From contig NC_051069.1 in the NCBI RefSeq assembly GCF_004664715.2, positions 75,104,647 through 75,168,646 on the forward strand: 64,000 nt of DNA, in the 5' to 3' direction. Of the stretch, positions 32,164 to 42,685 are shown piece by piece; the stretch's first letter is position 1, and every line of letters starts with the position of its first letter. This DNA is from Peromyscus leucopus (lineage: Eukaryota > Chordata > Mammalia > Rodentia > Cricetidae). Under the pieces are notes generated by a model. The model was not told the DNA's origin and made no database searches. It saw only the letters and a list, made by a program, of their open reading frames with translations. The translations under genes were made by a program, and so were the position numbers.

Positions 32164-32614
32164 TGTAGAAGTAACCGTCTTATTCTATAGGAAACACAGA
32201 GCCAATACAGAGATGAAAGCCAAGAGGTCAGAGCAATAGCTAAGAGCTAAAAACCTTACCCTTCACTGTCGCTGTACCTCTCCGAAAGAGACCTACTTCC
32301 TGTGTCTGTCTTTTTTTATAGAGTTTCTGTTCTGCCTTCTCATTGGTTGTAAACCCAACCACATGACCTCTTAGTCGCTGCCTATCTGTACAGACCTCCA
32401 GGTCTTCTATGGTTGGTATTCAGATTAAAGGCATGTGTCTCCAATGCTGGCTGTATCCTTGAACACACCTAGCTCTGCCTACCAAGTGCTGGGATTAAAG
32501 GCGTGTACCACCACAGCCCAGCTTTTGCTATGGCTTGCTAATAGCTCTGACCCCTGGGCATCTTTATTCATTAACATACAAATCATATTTCAGTACAAAT
32601 AAAATATCACTATA
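32164..32614 (-). mobile_element. ERV-type solo LTR carrying B1-like units (copy 1)
   Basis: On the minus strand it starts near TATAGTGATATTTTATTTG and ends GGTTACTTCTACA. Promoter features point the same way: ACCAATGAG, with TATAAAAAAA about 20 bases downstream (plus 32311-32349). Two units resembling the B1 head (CCTTTAATCCCAGCACTTGG; GCCTTTAATCTGAATACC) lie at plus 32418-32522. Copy 2 is at 35470-35918, and a shorter relative without these units is at 50206-50493. Confidence 0.7.
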
Positions 32615-33139
32615 CCGTAGAGTGCTTGCCTCGTGATCACTGGGATGGATCCCTGTCACTTACACAAAAAAGCTTGGCATGGTGGCATGCATTTGTAATC
32701 TCAGAACTAGGGAAGTGGAGGCTGGAGGATCACTGGAGTCCACTGCCTAGACCAGTGGTTTTCAACCTTCCTAGTGTTGTGACCCTTTAATACAGTTCCT
32801 CATGTTGTGGTGACCCCCAGCCATAAAATTATTTTCATTTCTACTTCATAACTGTAATTTTGCTTCTGTTATGAATTGTAATGTAAAGATCTGATATGCA
32901 AGCTATCTGATATGCTACCCCTTGTGAAAGTGTTGTTCAATGACACACGATTGAGAACTGCTGGGCTAGCCAGTCTAACCTAATAGGTGAGCTCCAGGCC
33001 AGTAAGAGACCCTGTCTCACATGATGTGGATTGTGTACCCAAAGATGACACTGGAGATTTCCCTCTGGCTTCCACATGAATGCGCACATGCGTACACCCA
33101 CATAACCACAAACATGCACACACAAACATTTTTTTTAAA
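32615..33139 (+). repeat. Composite SINE (ID/B1 fusion, B4/RSINE1-like) split by URR1
   Basis: The ID-like start GAGTGCTTGCCTCGTGATC is followed by the B1-like GGCATGGTGGCATGCATTTG and AGTGGAGGCTGGAGGATCAC. After the URR1 insertion it continues 'gccagtctaacctaataggtgagctccaggccag' and 'ttccctctggcttccacatg', with a CA-rich end and an A/T-rich tail. Confidence 0.75.
32745..32971. mobile_element. URR1-type hAT MITE nested in a SINE
   Basis: The element is 32753-32963, from CAGTGGTTTTCAACCTTCCT to TTGAGAACTGCTG, in the opposite orientation to the other two URR1 copies. Flanking octamers GCCTAGAC (32745-32752) and GGCTAGCC (32964-32971) agree at 6 of 8 positions, an aged TSD. Confidence 0.9.
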
Positions 33140-34227
33140 TGTTAGATTTTGAAAGGTGTTAGCCATGAGGAAATTCTATGAATTATTTCACTTACAAATT
33201 CTAAGAACAAAAGGCTGTACCTTTTAGACTATCAAGCCCAAGTGAGGTTATGCAGACAGAAAAGAGCTGGAAGGTCAGTGATTGGCTGACAGTCCATCAA
33301 TATACTTTCAGGTCAGGGCAAAGGAGATTCAGGAGCCTTGACAGAAACTTTAAGATACAATGGTCATCTCAGAGGATGACACTCAGTCATCATTACAGAG
33401 AAGTAGCCTAGACTCGGCTAATTCCACCACAACTGCCTCAGCTCAGGTGCTTTTCTGAGCCACCATGATACCTTCCCGCCACCCCACACTGTGTCCTCAA
33501 GGATGTTCCCAGCTAGCTGCCCTCCAATGCAAAACCATACGAGAAGTCTAACTGGGTACAAGGCACACAGTAGACAAATTGATAGAGAATTTAAGACAAC
33601 ACTAAGACTGACTAAAGTCTCATCTGCTTACAAATCACCAAGTCCTAACAACGACCGAACTCTTCCTCCAAAAATTATTTCTTGCCAGGAGTTCTAAACA
33701 ATCGTTGTGATTACTACTGAGTTTTAATGCTATACACACAAGTTTGGAATTAGCACAAACTGAATTGCTTATCCTTTAATAAACCTTTTATATGGAAATT
33801 AATTCAAGGAATTCCCAGCCTCACAAACAAGACTCTAAATGTGTTTCTCTCATAGTGAGCTGTATTGACTCCCACTGTTCTTGCTCACCTCTCTCACCAA
33901 GAGTAGCTTGTCTCACTTCCCCCAAGGGTTTCACCCATTCTTGCTGCAAATACAAGCTTGCAGAGCACAGCAGTAACAGTTGGGAAAGCAGGAACCATGC
34001 AAGAAGGTCTTCGCTCTCAATGGGGAGAAAGAAGAGTCTTCTGTGACTCTCAGACTTCTTTGGCGATACATAAAACCTCTCTTACTGTCAATTATAAATG
34101 ACTACAAAGATAAAATATAGAGAATTTGCTATTATTTAGTATGCTGTAGTTTATCAGTTAGAAACATAGTGAATTTAAAGTGAACATGTTGTATGAAGAG
34201 TTTTTCTTTGGGGGGTTGTTTTGTTTA
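33140..34227. other. Repeat-free stretch
   Basis: No transposon, microsatellite or gene recognised over about 1.1 kb. Short open frames show no motif. Confidence 0.45.
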
Positions 34228-34360
34228 TTTGTTTGTTGTTTGTTTGTTTAGAGACAGATAGGGCCCTACCATGTAGTTTAAGTAGCCTTGATCTAACCAT
34301 CTTCCAGCCTTAGCCTCCCAAGGGCTGGCCTTACAAGCATGTATCAACACATACAGCTCA
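34228..34360 (-). repeat. Old B1/PB1 SINE
   Basis: Plus strand TTTAGAGACAGATAGGGCCC, 'ccatgtagtttaagtagccttgatc', 'ccagccttagcctcccaagggctgg' are the complement of a diverged B1, with a TTTG-rich tail on the left. Confidence 0.75.
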
Positions 34361-34711
34361 AAATGCAATTTTCTTTGTTCTTTTAAAAAGAAAAGCTGAT
34401 CAAGACTATTTCCAATGGTATTTACCTTTTTTTTCTTCTCCTATAACTTATGTAATGAGTTTATTCTGTACCTGAACAAATAGGTGTCCTCTCAAAGACT
34501 GAGTCATCTTCCAGAGTTCCAGGGACAATTTACCCCTGGCACCCGAAGTTTAAACAAATACTGTGAAATTTCTCCACAAGTTCTTTCTTGTGGAGATTTT
34601 GATGGGGTCACTGATTCAGGGATGTCTTTGATTTTATTGAAGCTGTGTACCTCTCTATGACAGTGAGATCATCCTTTCCACTCTACTAGCTCAATGAAGT
34701 CTCCATGCTTC
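34361..34711. other. Unassigned stretch with a strong hairpin
   Basis: No gene or repeat recognised. It contains the stem-loop at 34571-34596. Confidence 0.45.
34571..34596. repeat. Perfect 10-bp inverted repeat (stem-loop)
   Basis: TCTCCACAAG (34571-34580) and CTTGTGGAGA (34587-34596) are exact complements around a TTCTTT loop. The A/T flanks extend the pairing imperfectly. It lies outside any recognised repeat. Confidence 0.92.
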
Positions 34712-34860
34712 AGGGCTCGACAGTTAAGAGCACCCATTTGTCAGCTCACAGCCATCTAAAACTCCAGTTATAGGGGATCTGATGTCCTCTTCCAGCCTCC
34801 TCAGGCACCAGGCATGTACAACATGCATGCAGGCAAAATACCTACTCACACGTGCTGTAC
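34712..34860 (+). repeat. B2/B3-type SINE with internal gap
   Basis: 'cgacagttaagagcac' head remnant, then directly CAGCTCACAGCCATCTAAAA, 'ctccagttataggggatctgatgtcctcttccagcctcc', GGCACCAGGCATGTACAACA. The stretch between the head and 'cagctcacag' is missing about 40 bases. Confidence 0.8.
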
Positions 34861-35469
34861 TTATTCTTTCTTTGACAGTTCCCCCTTCTGTAAAATGCCA
34901 TGTGAATTGTCACTGGGTAAGAAAGCACAGTGCCAGGTGCTTTCTTATCTGTGCCTGAGCTAGATATTAGAGACCAATCACTACCAAACATTCAAATGAA
35001 GAATCATGTCATGCAGCTGGTCACTCACACTGTGTCTGAGGAGTTAAGAACTGGCTGTCAATCTACTTCATGCAATTACTCACAGTTAATAAAGTGAACT
35101 GGCAACTGAAAGGTGAACCTTGTTGGAAGGCTGGCATTCTTTAACTAAAAGTGAGATGAACGGATTGAGCTAAGTAAAGACTAGCTACAGTGAATTCACT
35201 CCAAATCACATGAGCCCAGGGTTGGCAGAGGCGAAGACACAGGACTTCTCTTACTTCTGTTTTGTCATTCCATGGGACCTCTCAGTACTTTGCTTTGTGT
35301 TTAAAATATTTTAGTTAAGGAGGAGAATGAACACTAAAGTTTTGTTGGTCAGTATAAATTTTCATCAGGAAATATTATTTTGAACTTGAATAATGTCCTT
35401 AAAATTGAGACTTCTAATTCTGTCTCATGTGTTAATTTCTACAAAAATAACATTTGTTATATTAACATT
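34861..35469. other. Unassigned stretch
   Basis: No gene or repeat recognised. Confidence 0.4.
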
Positions 35470-35918
35470 TGCAGACGAATTTCTAAACAGTCTTATTAAA
35501 TAAGAAACACATAGCCAAAAACAGGGGTGTAAGCCATAGAGATCAGAGCAATAGCCACCAACTAACCTTAGCCCCCCACATCACCATAACTTCCCAAGAG
35601 AGCCTCTTCCTGTCTAACCTGCACCTTTATTGCCTTCTGTTCTGCCTTCTCATTGGTTCTAAGCCCAGCCACGTCACTTTCTCATCACTTCTTGTCTATA
35701 CAGACCTCCAGGTTTCTATGGTTGGTACTGGGATTAAAGGCGTGTGTCACCACGCTTGTCTGTGTCCTTGATCACACAGAGACTCTGCCTGCCATGTGAT
35801 CAGATTAAGGGCATGTGCTAAAACCACCTGACTTCTATTTATGGCTGACTATGACCTCTGATCTCCAGGCAAACTTTATTATTAACATACAAATAAAATA
35901 TCACCACAAACATTGAAA
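35470..35918 (-). mobile_element. ERV-type solo LTR carrying B1-like units (copy 2)
   Basis: Minus strand starts TGTGGTGATATTTTATTTG. It shares with copy 1 the phrase ACCAATGAGAAGGCAGAACA, two 'cctttaatc'-type B1 heads (plus 35733-35830), and GAACCATAGAA-CC-GGAGGTCTGTA. The right end is at plus 35918; the left end is estimated at TGCAGACG. Confidence 0.7.
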
Positions 35919-36014
35919 ACAATAATTTACTCATATATGATGATATGCATGTGTTGAAGCGGCACACTGAAACCTCATGCATATGTGCAATTATTGTGTC
36001 ATTTAAAAGTGTTT

Positions 36015-36125
36015 TAAAGTAGCCAGCACTCAGGAGTCAGGGACAGGCAGATCTCTGTGAGTTTAAGGTCAGTCTAGTCTACATGGTGTGTTCCAGACCA
36101 GCCAGGGTTACAATTGCAAGACTAA
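36015..36125 (+). repeat. 5'-truncated B1 SINE
   Basis: 'agccagcactcaggagtcagggacaggcagatctctgtgagtttaagg', then 'ccagaccagccagggttac'. Only the downstream two-thirds are present. Confidence 0.85.
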
Positions 36126-36194
36126 AATTAAGTTAAATTACATCTAAGTGTTAGATTTTATTTAAAAAAATATGCATTCTACATTATGTAGGAT

Positions 36195-36655
36195 TGACAG
36201 GCTGGATGCTCCTCAAAAGAGAATTATTTTCCAGGGATATTAATGTGATGCTTTCTATTTACGGAAGCACCATCCACACTAAAGAAGATATGAATCAACC
36301 TCGCTGTCTACTGACTGATGAGGTAACCAGGAAAACATGGTGCATATCCACAGTGGCATATTACTCTGCCAGAAAAGAATTAAATTAGGTTATATGCAGC
36401 AACCAAGATGGACCTGGAACACATCATGTTAAGTGAAATAATCCAGACACAAAAAAGATAAATATTGCATGTTTTCACTTCTATATAAAAGCTTAAATGC
36501 TGACCTTTCAGAAATGAAGAGAATCAGGGTTATCCAGGGCTAAAAAGAGTTTATTGAAGGGGCAACAGAGACAGTATTGTTAGTGAGTGTGGGAGAAGAG
36601 TGGTTGGTGAGATAGGAGGAACCCCGGGGCATTGCAGGGTAACTGGGTAGCTAAT
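36195..36655 (+). repeat. Ancient L1 (L1MA/MB-type) ORF2 end and 3' UTR
   Basis: 'cagtggcatattactctgcc', 'gcagcaaccaagatggacctgg', 'catgttaagtgaaataatccagacac', 'attgcatgttttcacttctatat' are typical of an old L1 ORF2 C-terminus. The frame is broken. Confidence 0.8.
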
Positions 36656-37222
36656 TGTAACAAATAAGCTCCTTGTAGAACCTATCCTAAGAGATCGCCA
36701 GAGACCACCCTATAGACAAAGAGCCAAGTACAAGGTACCCAAGAATGACTGCAGCCACACGTCTGGGAGGCAGGGATAGTTAACTCTCTGCCAGGGTAAA
36801 TCTAGAGCTGATCGTGTAACTATGAGAACAAAGGCAGCTTCGTATAACTAACAGCAGTTAAGACACTTGGAAGGTCAGAAGGTGGTAACACTGGCAAGAT
36901 GGTGAACAATGCTTGAACAGCACACGTTCATTTCCCTGGTTAGACCATGGGGTGTATGGCTCAGCCCATGATAGCACAGAGAATTCACCATTTCAATAGA
37001 CATTGGCTCAGCTTTTGTGGAGCTTCTGCCATTGTCCTATAAAATCTCTTGATAAAAGAAATCCAGTGGCTTTTTTCTCTCTTGCAAACCACTCCCAACT
37101 CTCAAGAGTTCTCTCACCTCTCCCTAATTTCTTACTTTTCACTAATGTTTTTCACCTTTATTAATAAAGGCTGCTTCTGCTTTGCATACCTCAATGGGAG
37201 TCCACATCTTTAATCTTCATTA
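36656..37222 (+). mobile_element. Candidate ERV solo LTR
   Basis: Begins TGTAACAAATAAGCTCC, with a TATAAAA at 37038-37044 and AATAAA at 37163-37168 followed by TGCTTCTGCTTTGCATACC. This order (promoter core, then poly(A) signal about 120 bases later) is that of an LTR U3-R-U5. No family recognised, the ends are uncertain and no TSD is assigned. Confidence 0.5.
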
Positions 37223-37368
37223 GCCTGAGACAATAAACTGCAGGCACAGTCCATCTTTGATGACTACAGGTATCTGGCATGTTAGGTCACTGGGTCATGT
37301 ACAACTGAGCCATGAAAGGTCCCATTGCAATCAAACCTTGCACCACAAACAGAAACAAAGAAAGCAGA
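37223..37368. other. Unassigned sequence
   Basis: Nothing recognised before the purine-rich tetranucleotide repeat. Confidence 0.4.
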
Positions 37369-37493
37369 AAGAGAGAAGGAAAGAAGGGAGGAAGGAAGGG
37401 AGGGAGGGAGGGAGGGAGGGAGGGAGGGAGGAAGGAAGGAAGGAAGGAAGGAAGGAAGGAAGGAAGGAAGGAAGGAAGGAAGGAAGGAAGGAG
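37369..37493. repeat. (GGGA)n/(GGAA)n microsatellite
   Basis: AAGG units pass into seven or more GGGA units and then a long GGAA run, about 125 bp of pure purine on one strand. Three overlapping frames rich in Glu, Gly, Lys and Arg (37257-37634) are artefacts of this repeat. Confidence 0.96.
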
Positions 37494-37846
37494 TACTTAG
37501 TGCCCTGTATTATGGACCGGGTGTCTCAGATGCCACACATTCTAGGGAGCATATTCTCATGGTCTGTGATCCACAGCATGTGGAAGACAAAAATGTCTTC
37601 ATTAGACATAAAAATAATTGAAAATTTTAAATAGGCATTTATTCAAAATAAGATATTTTGATAAGTATATACTTTAAATTTAAAATTTAAAGCATAGCTT
37701 ATAGACACACAAAAGATAATTTTTGAGAGTATATCACACTGGTAACCAACATAGCTATAATAAGTCTGTTTTCTTAAGTTTAATTGCTTGGTGAACATTT
37801 TGATGAAGTCAATGTGGTATTTCTATGAGGTGATTTCTTTTTATGT
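37494..37846. other. Unassigned stretch
   Basis: Nothing recognised. AT-rich. Confidence 0.4.
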
Positions 37847-38420
37847 ATACTAACATAATTTTTATTGATTCTTTGGGAATTTCACACCATGCATCCCAGT
37901 CCCACTCATTTCCCAGTCCTTCCATGTCCAACCTCCACCCTTGTGGCCTCCTCACCCTCCATGCCAAAAGAAAATTGAAAACAATAAAAATAAATTTAAA
38001 AAAGGAAAAAAAAAACCCACTTTCCTCCTCCATCTTTCCCACCTCTCCATCATATACTCATTTGTCATAGTGGCCTTGGGAACTGCAGTGTGCCAGACTG
38101 CTTTACTTGCAAATGTTCAAGGCCTCTGGTACACCATCAATACTGGACTGAAACTCCTCTCAAATACCCTGCTGCTGCTCCAAATCATGGAGATCCTGTG
38201 GTTAATGTTCTGGTCTGTTCATCTGCTCCAGCAGGTCATAGATGGGGTAGATGTTAGGGTGGGTCAACTCAAAGCCCTGGGCGTGGGCCTGGGTGGTAGC
38301 TCAGTTGGTCAGTGGAGGCCTCCATCAGGACCTCCCGCTTTAGGCTAGGGTCAGGGCCAGCTCTCTCACACCCACGCCATCTGGCTGCCGGGAGAAGGGG
38401 GTGGATATTCCAAAGGTGGT
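37847..38420 (-). repeat. Rodent L1-like 3' end, antisense
   Basis: Starts TTTTTATTGATTCTTTGGGA ATTTCACACCATG, like the complement of a rodent LINE end. It contains an A-rich interruption (37966-38010), 'tggccttgggaactgcagtgtg' and 'gcctctggtacaccatcaatactgga'. I recall this as an abundant murid repeat, but the family name is uncertain. Confidence 0.55.
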
Positions 38421-40957
38421 ATGTTTTAACATTGTACTTAATAAAAATTTTCGCAAACATTCTGCCCAAGATCAGAAAGGAATCTGCTAGCTTCCATTAA
38501 ACAAAAGGAAAGATTTCAATTCAATTCAAGAATTCAAGAGCTCATTTTTGCCACTGAATTCTCCAAGAATTTTTATCAAGAGATAAATATTAATTAGATA
38601 AGTGAATTGAAGATATTTATAGTGTGAGGCAAGAGGAACAGGCTACAAAAACAGGGGAGGGGGGAAATGAAAGATGTTTCCTTTAAGAGAGGGACAGGGA
38701 GGAAGATGGGCTCCTAGCTATAAGAGGCAAACTGAAGGAAGTGGCTGGCTTCAGAATGTTAATATCATCACTGCAATTTAGTTTTAATATAAGTAATTAA
38801 TCAACTTTTGTCACTTTCTGCAATACACTCTGAACATTCTGTATGAGCCCCGTCCTTCACTGTGCTCCTTCAAGTTTAAAAGCCTGAGGCTTTCAGAACT
38901 TGCCTTGTGACATTGGCGAGGCCCCTTTTTTATAGACTAATTAACATGCCAAGAATTTCAAACCAGCAAAGATACAATGGTATTATTTTCCAGTATTGGA
39001 GACGTTTTTCATTCCTGCTTCAAAAACCTTGAACACATTGGCCTTGTCTTCTCAATACCACTCAGCTGACTACAGTAACTAACTTCAAATTGATTTCAGA
39101 ACACCCCTTCCTGCCCACTGAAGTTCAGATGAGGAAATACTACCACATTATGCAAATTTCTCCTTGTAGACCCTTTTCAGTGGTATTACTAGGAAGGAGT
39201 ACATTTACACTCCTAGAGATTAAGTTGCATACTCTGAGCCAAGGGCCACATTGGACTGGAATAAATGTTGACACATATACGAGCAGGCACACACAGCCAG
39301 TCACATTGTGCTCCTAAGTCTTGGGGGATCTGGAACGCATAGTTCTGGTTCTGAGTTATAACCACTGCTAAACTTGTACCAAGTCTTCTAAGGCTTAAAC
39401 CACCAATGCACCAATACAGAACTCACATCCATACCAATTGCATCCAACAGATAAAAAGAGGTCTACAAACAACAGTGTCTCCAGTTGTCTTGCTGCACAT
39501 GAAGACAGACAGAGTCTCACCCAAGGGGAGACAGTCTAAATACATCTTTGTTAGAGTTTGCATCATACATGTAAATGTACTTTTTGTGGGATTAAAAAAA
39601 AGAAAAACAGAATGGAGTAAAGACAAGGGTCCCCCAAAATACAGCAACAGGAGCATTTTAGGGCATTCCTTTCCATCTTTATTTTACTATGGCTTGTGTT
39701 TTCCTATGCAAATTCCATGGAAAATGAAAAGTTTTGCATCTGTAAATGAATTTTGGCCTAATATTTGCCCAATCCACAAATGGAGCTCTACAGCAACCTC
39801 TGAGTGCTACATCTCCTTCCACTGTGAGAGGTGCAGAGACTCCCACCGACATAGAGCATGGCTCAAGACCTCCTGGCCTGCACACATTCAATTTTCCTCA
39901 CAGTCAAGCAAGGTAAGGCAGAAGAGGATTGCCGTCAGAGGGAGAGAGATAAATTACCAGCCTGGAGACTCCCTTCGCCTGGCTTGGTTTGTCATTACTG
40001 TCATCCCCGAAGTGATCAGGGTCTCCCACGGTGTTTTGCTCTCTGCTCAGTGACCCATCCATAAACAAGCTCAGGGCATCCCCCGTTGCAGCACTAGGGT
40101 TGTTGCTTCAAAACTGACCTTTGAAATCACCCCTTCGGTTTGCCCAGGAGAGTCTCCCAAGGCCATTTATGCCAAAGCCCCAGGAGCCTGGGTAGAGATG
40201 AATTCTAAAATCCTCTCTTCCCTCACAATCTCACAGTGAAAACACACACATTTCTCCTGTCACAGAGATGCTCCAAGTTGACTGCCTCTTCTGCACCCCT
40301 CAGAAAGTAAGCGTCATGAAAACAAATTTTCAGTCAGCATCGCTTTAATGTGAAGTGGGTCTGTCTTCATGAGGCAAAGTAAAATACTGTAAAAGCATGG
40401 ACAGGGGGTGTCTGGAGAAGAAAATGAGATGAAGGACCTGGAATCAATGCCACCTTGCTAACAAAACGAAAATCTCACTTTGTGAACTAGAAAACATTTT
40501 ATAATGCACGGTGGTATCTGTGCAGCAGAAACACCATCTTGAACAAGTTTAGGTGTGTTTTATTGGCAGTGGGAGGTATGTATAATCTTTGGCCCAGTGA
40601 CTCTAGGTGTGACCCTAAGGATGTAACCTGCAGCTCACAGAAAGGAAGATTTATACCTTTCTAGTTGATAATATCAACAATACAGTACTTATTAAGTAAG
40701 GTACCCTCGCTTGACGAGCTGGTGGAGGAAAAGGTTAGCATCCATGGAGAAGAGCCGAGTGCAAGTCAGCACATAAAAATACAATCACTTATTTATGGAA
40801 ATGCATGAACCCTGAGGAGAGTCTCAGGGAGTCAACAGTGGGTTTCCTGGAGGAGGGAGGGAGGAGGAAAGCAGAAATGGGGGAAGACACATGGTTCAGA
40901 CTACAGGAGTAGGACACACGGATGCACAACCTCACTCTGCCATGGTGGGAACTGCTG
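38421..40957. other. Long repeat-poor stretch
   Basis: About 2.5 kb with no recognised transposon or microsatellite. Within it lies a 215-codon frame (39406-40053), and a purine-rich patch at 40845-40895. The segment 38780-38960 looks complex and could be conserved non-coding DNA. Confidence 0.45.
39406..40053 (+). other. 215-codon open frame of unknown meaning
   Basis: The longest frame outside recognised repeats, beginning MHQYRTHIHTNCIQQIKRG. It has no signal peptide, transmembrane segment, repeat or motif that I recognise, and shorter frames overlap it on both strands. No splice-site or poly(A) context supports a gene. A chance frame is likely, since 64 kb of AT-rich DNA is expected to hold a few such frames. 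Confidence 0.15.
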
Positions 40958-41065
40958 TGACCTCTTTATAGATCTTCATCTGTGAAATATAGAAAATACG
41001 GTTTCTTAGAATTTTGAAAAAGGTCGAGTAAGGTGCTGTTAACACAGTACACAGCATACTACTGG
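40958..41065 (+). repeat. MIR SINE fragment
   Basis: 'gacctctttatagatcttcatctgtgaaatatagaaaatacgg' and 'aacacagtacacagcatactac' follow the MIR 3' half (cctcatctgtaaaatgggga... gcacagtgcctggcacata). Much diverged. Confidence 0.5.
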
Positions 41066-41368
41066 GATGAGAGAGATTTCTAAACTTTATATCTGTAATT
41101 GCCAATTTTCTACAATGAACAAATATTACTTTTATAATGAAAAAGTCACTTCGACAAATGTAAGCAAATAAGAAACTGTGATACGAAGTCAAGCATTACT
41201 CAACAGCAAAGAATGTGTCTTGGAAAATGAGTTCAGTGACTTTGTCAATGTGGAAACAGCAGAGGGTATTCTCACACAGACCGAACCAGTTACAACCTTG
41301 CTGGGTGATGCCATTTCACAGGGCCATGGTCCTGTATGTGGTCTGTGGTTGACAAAAAACCATTAAAA
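41066..41368. other. Unassigned stretch
   Basis: 'ccaattttctacaatgaacaaatattacttttataat' (about 41102-41139) resembles a common old repeat tail but is too short to name. Confidence 0.35.
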
Positions 41369-41590
41369 GGGACTGGAGCAGTAGTTCAGCTGTTGAAAGC
41401 ACTTGCCACTCTAGCAGAGGACCCAGGTTCACTTCCCAGAATCACACAGTGGTTCACAACCATCCCTAACTCCAGTTCAGGGATATCCAAGGGCTTTGTC
41501 TGGATCTGTGAGCACCAGGTACACACAGATATGCAGGCAAAACAAGCATACATGTGAAATAAAAATAAATATATCTCTTAAAAATCTTTT
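41369..41590 (+). repeat. B2/B3-type SINE
   Basis: GGGACTGGAGCAGTAGTTCAG head, 'gcagaggacccaggttcacttccca' B box, 'ctaactccagttcagggat', 'atgcaggcaaaacaagcatacatg', AAATAAAAATAAAT tail. Confidence 0.88.
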
Positions 41591-42114
41591 TTTAAAGTCA
41601 TTAAGTGCCATATGACTGTATGCTTAAGGAATCAGAGGGGAAGTAAAGTCCACAATTTACTACAAAATTAAATTGGACAGGTTGATGCTAAATATACAGA
41701 TGTTTACTGTAAAATCCTTCCAACTTTTACATATGTATTAAAATAGTTATAAGAAGCTGTTAGGGAAAGTTTGTCATTATAAAATTAATTTTTATTTATG
41801 TGAGTGCAGTGTATTTCTTTTAACAGATCATACATTAAACGTATAAATAAAGAAAAAATTAATAAGCCCCTTGCTTTACATCCCACCAATCCTACCTCCT
41901 CGAAAGGTATGCTTTGTATCCTTCCACATTGTATGCTCATAAATTTAAATCAAACTGTTTTTGTAAGATCTTATTTATATTACTTAGCACTTACAGAGTG
42001 TTTTTTGTATTTATTTTGTTATTTTTAATTATGTGTGTCTGTGTGTGTGCACATGAGTACAGGTGCCATCTGAGTCATATTTTAATCCCTGGAAACTATG
42101 TTTTTTTTTATATT
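41591..42114. other. Unassigned AT-rich stretch with a B3 remnant
   Basis: Mostly unrecognised. At about 42020-42070, TTATTTTTAATTATGTGTGTC...GCACATGAGTACAGGTGCC looks like the truncated complement of a B3 3' end. Confidence 0.45.
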
Positions 42115-42685
42115 TAGACAATTATTGTTTGAGAAACTTCCTGCAGCAACTGACAGGAGCAATTGCATAGACCCACACAGTCAAACATCAGGCAGAGCTT
42201 GGGGAACTCTGAAGAAGAGGGGGAGGAAGGATTGTAGGCACCAGCAGAATCAAGTATACCACAAGAACACCGACCACAGAATCAACTAACCAGGGCTCAT
42301 AGGGACTCACAGAGGCTGGAGCGACAATCATGGAGCCTGCATGAGTCTGACCTAGATCCTGTGCTTATGTTATGGTTGTATAGCTTGGTGTTCTTGTGGG
42401 ACTCCTAACAGTGGGAGTGGGGCTGTCTCTGACTCTTTTGTCTGCTTTGGGGACTTTTCCTCTACTGGGATGCCTCATACAGCCTTGATATGAGGGTTTG
42501 TGCCTAGTCTTATTGAATCTTGTTATTCCATGTTCGGTTGATAACCCTGGGAGACTTGCTCTTTTCTGAATGGAAACAGAGGAGGAGTGGATCTGGGGGA
42601 GGAGAGGAAGGAAGGGAAACTGCCATTGGGATGTGATATATGAGAGAAGAATAAATAAGTAAATAAATAAGAAAATTACTGTTTT
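42115..42685 (+). repeat. Rodent L1 3' UTR (5'-truncated)
   Basis: 'ggagcaattgcatagacccacac', 'accacaagaacaccgaccacagaatcaac', 'gcttggtgttcttgtgggactcctaacagtgggag', 'tctcctactgggatgcc'-like, 'aaacagaggaggagtggatctggggga', ending GAGAGAAGAATAAATAAG. It is UTR only. Confidence 0.88.

Noticed and set aside
37257..37634. Three overlapping frames rich in Glu, Gly, Lys and Arg
   Set aside because: All translate the GGGA/GGAA tetranucleotide repeat. A four-base unit leaves all phases open, so openness means nothing.
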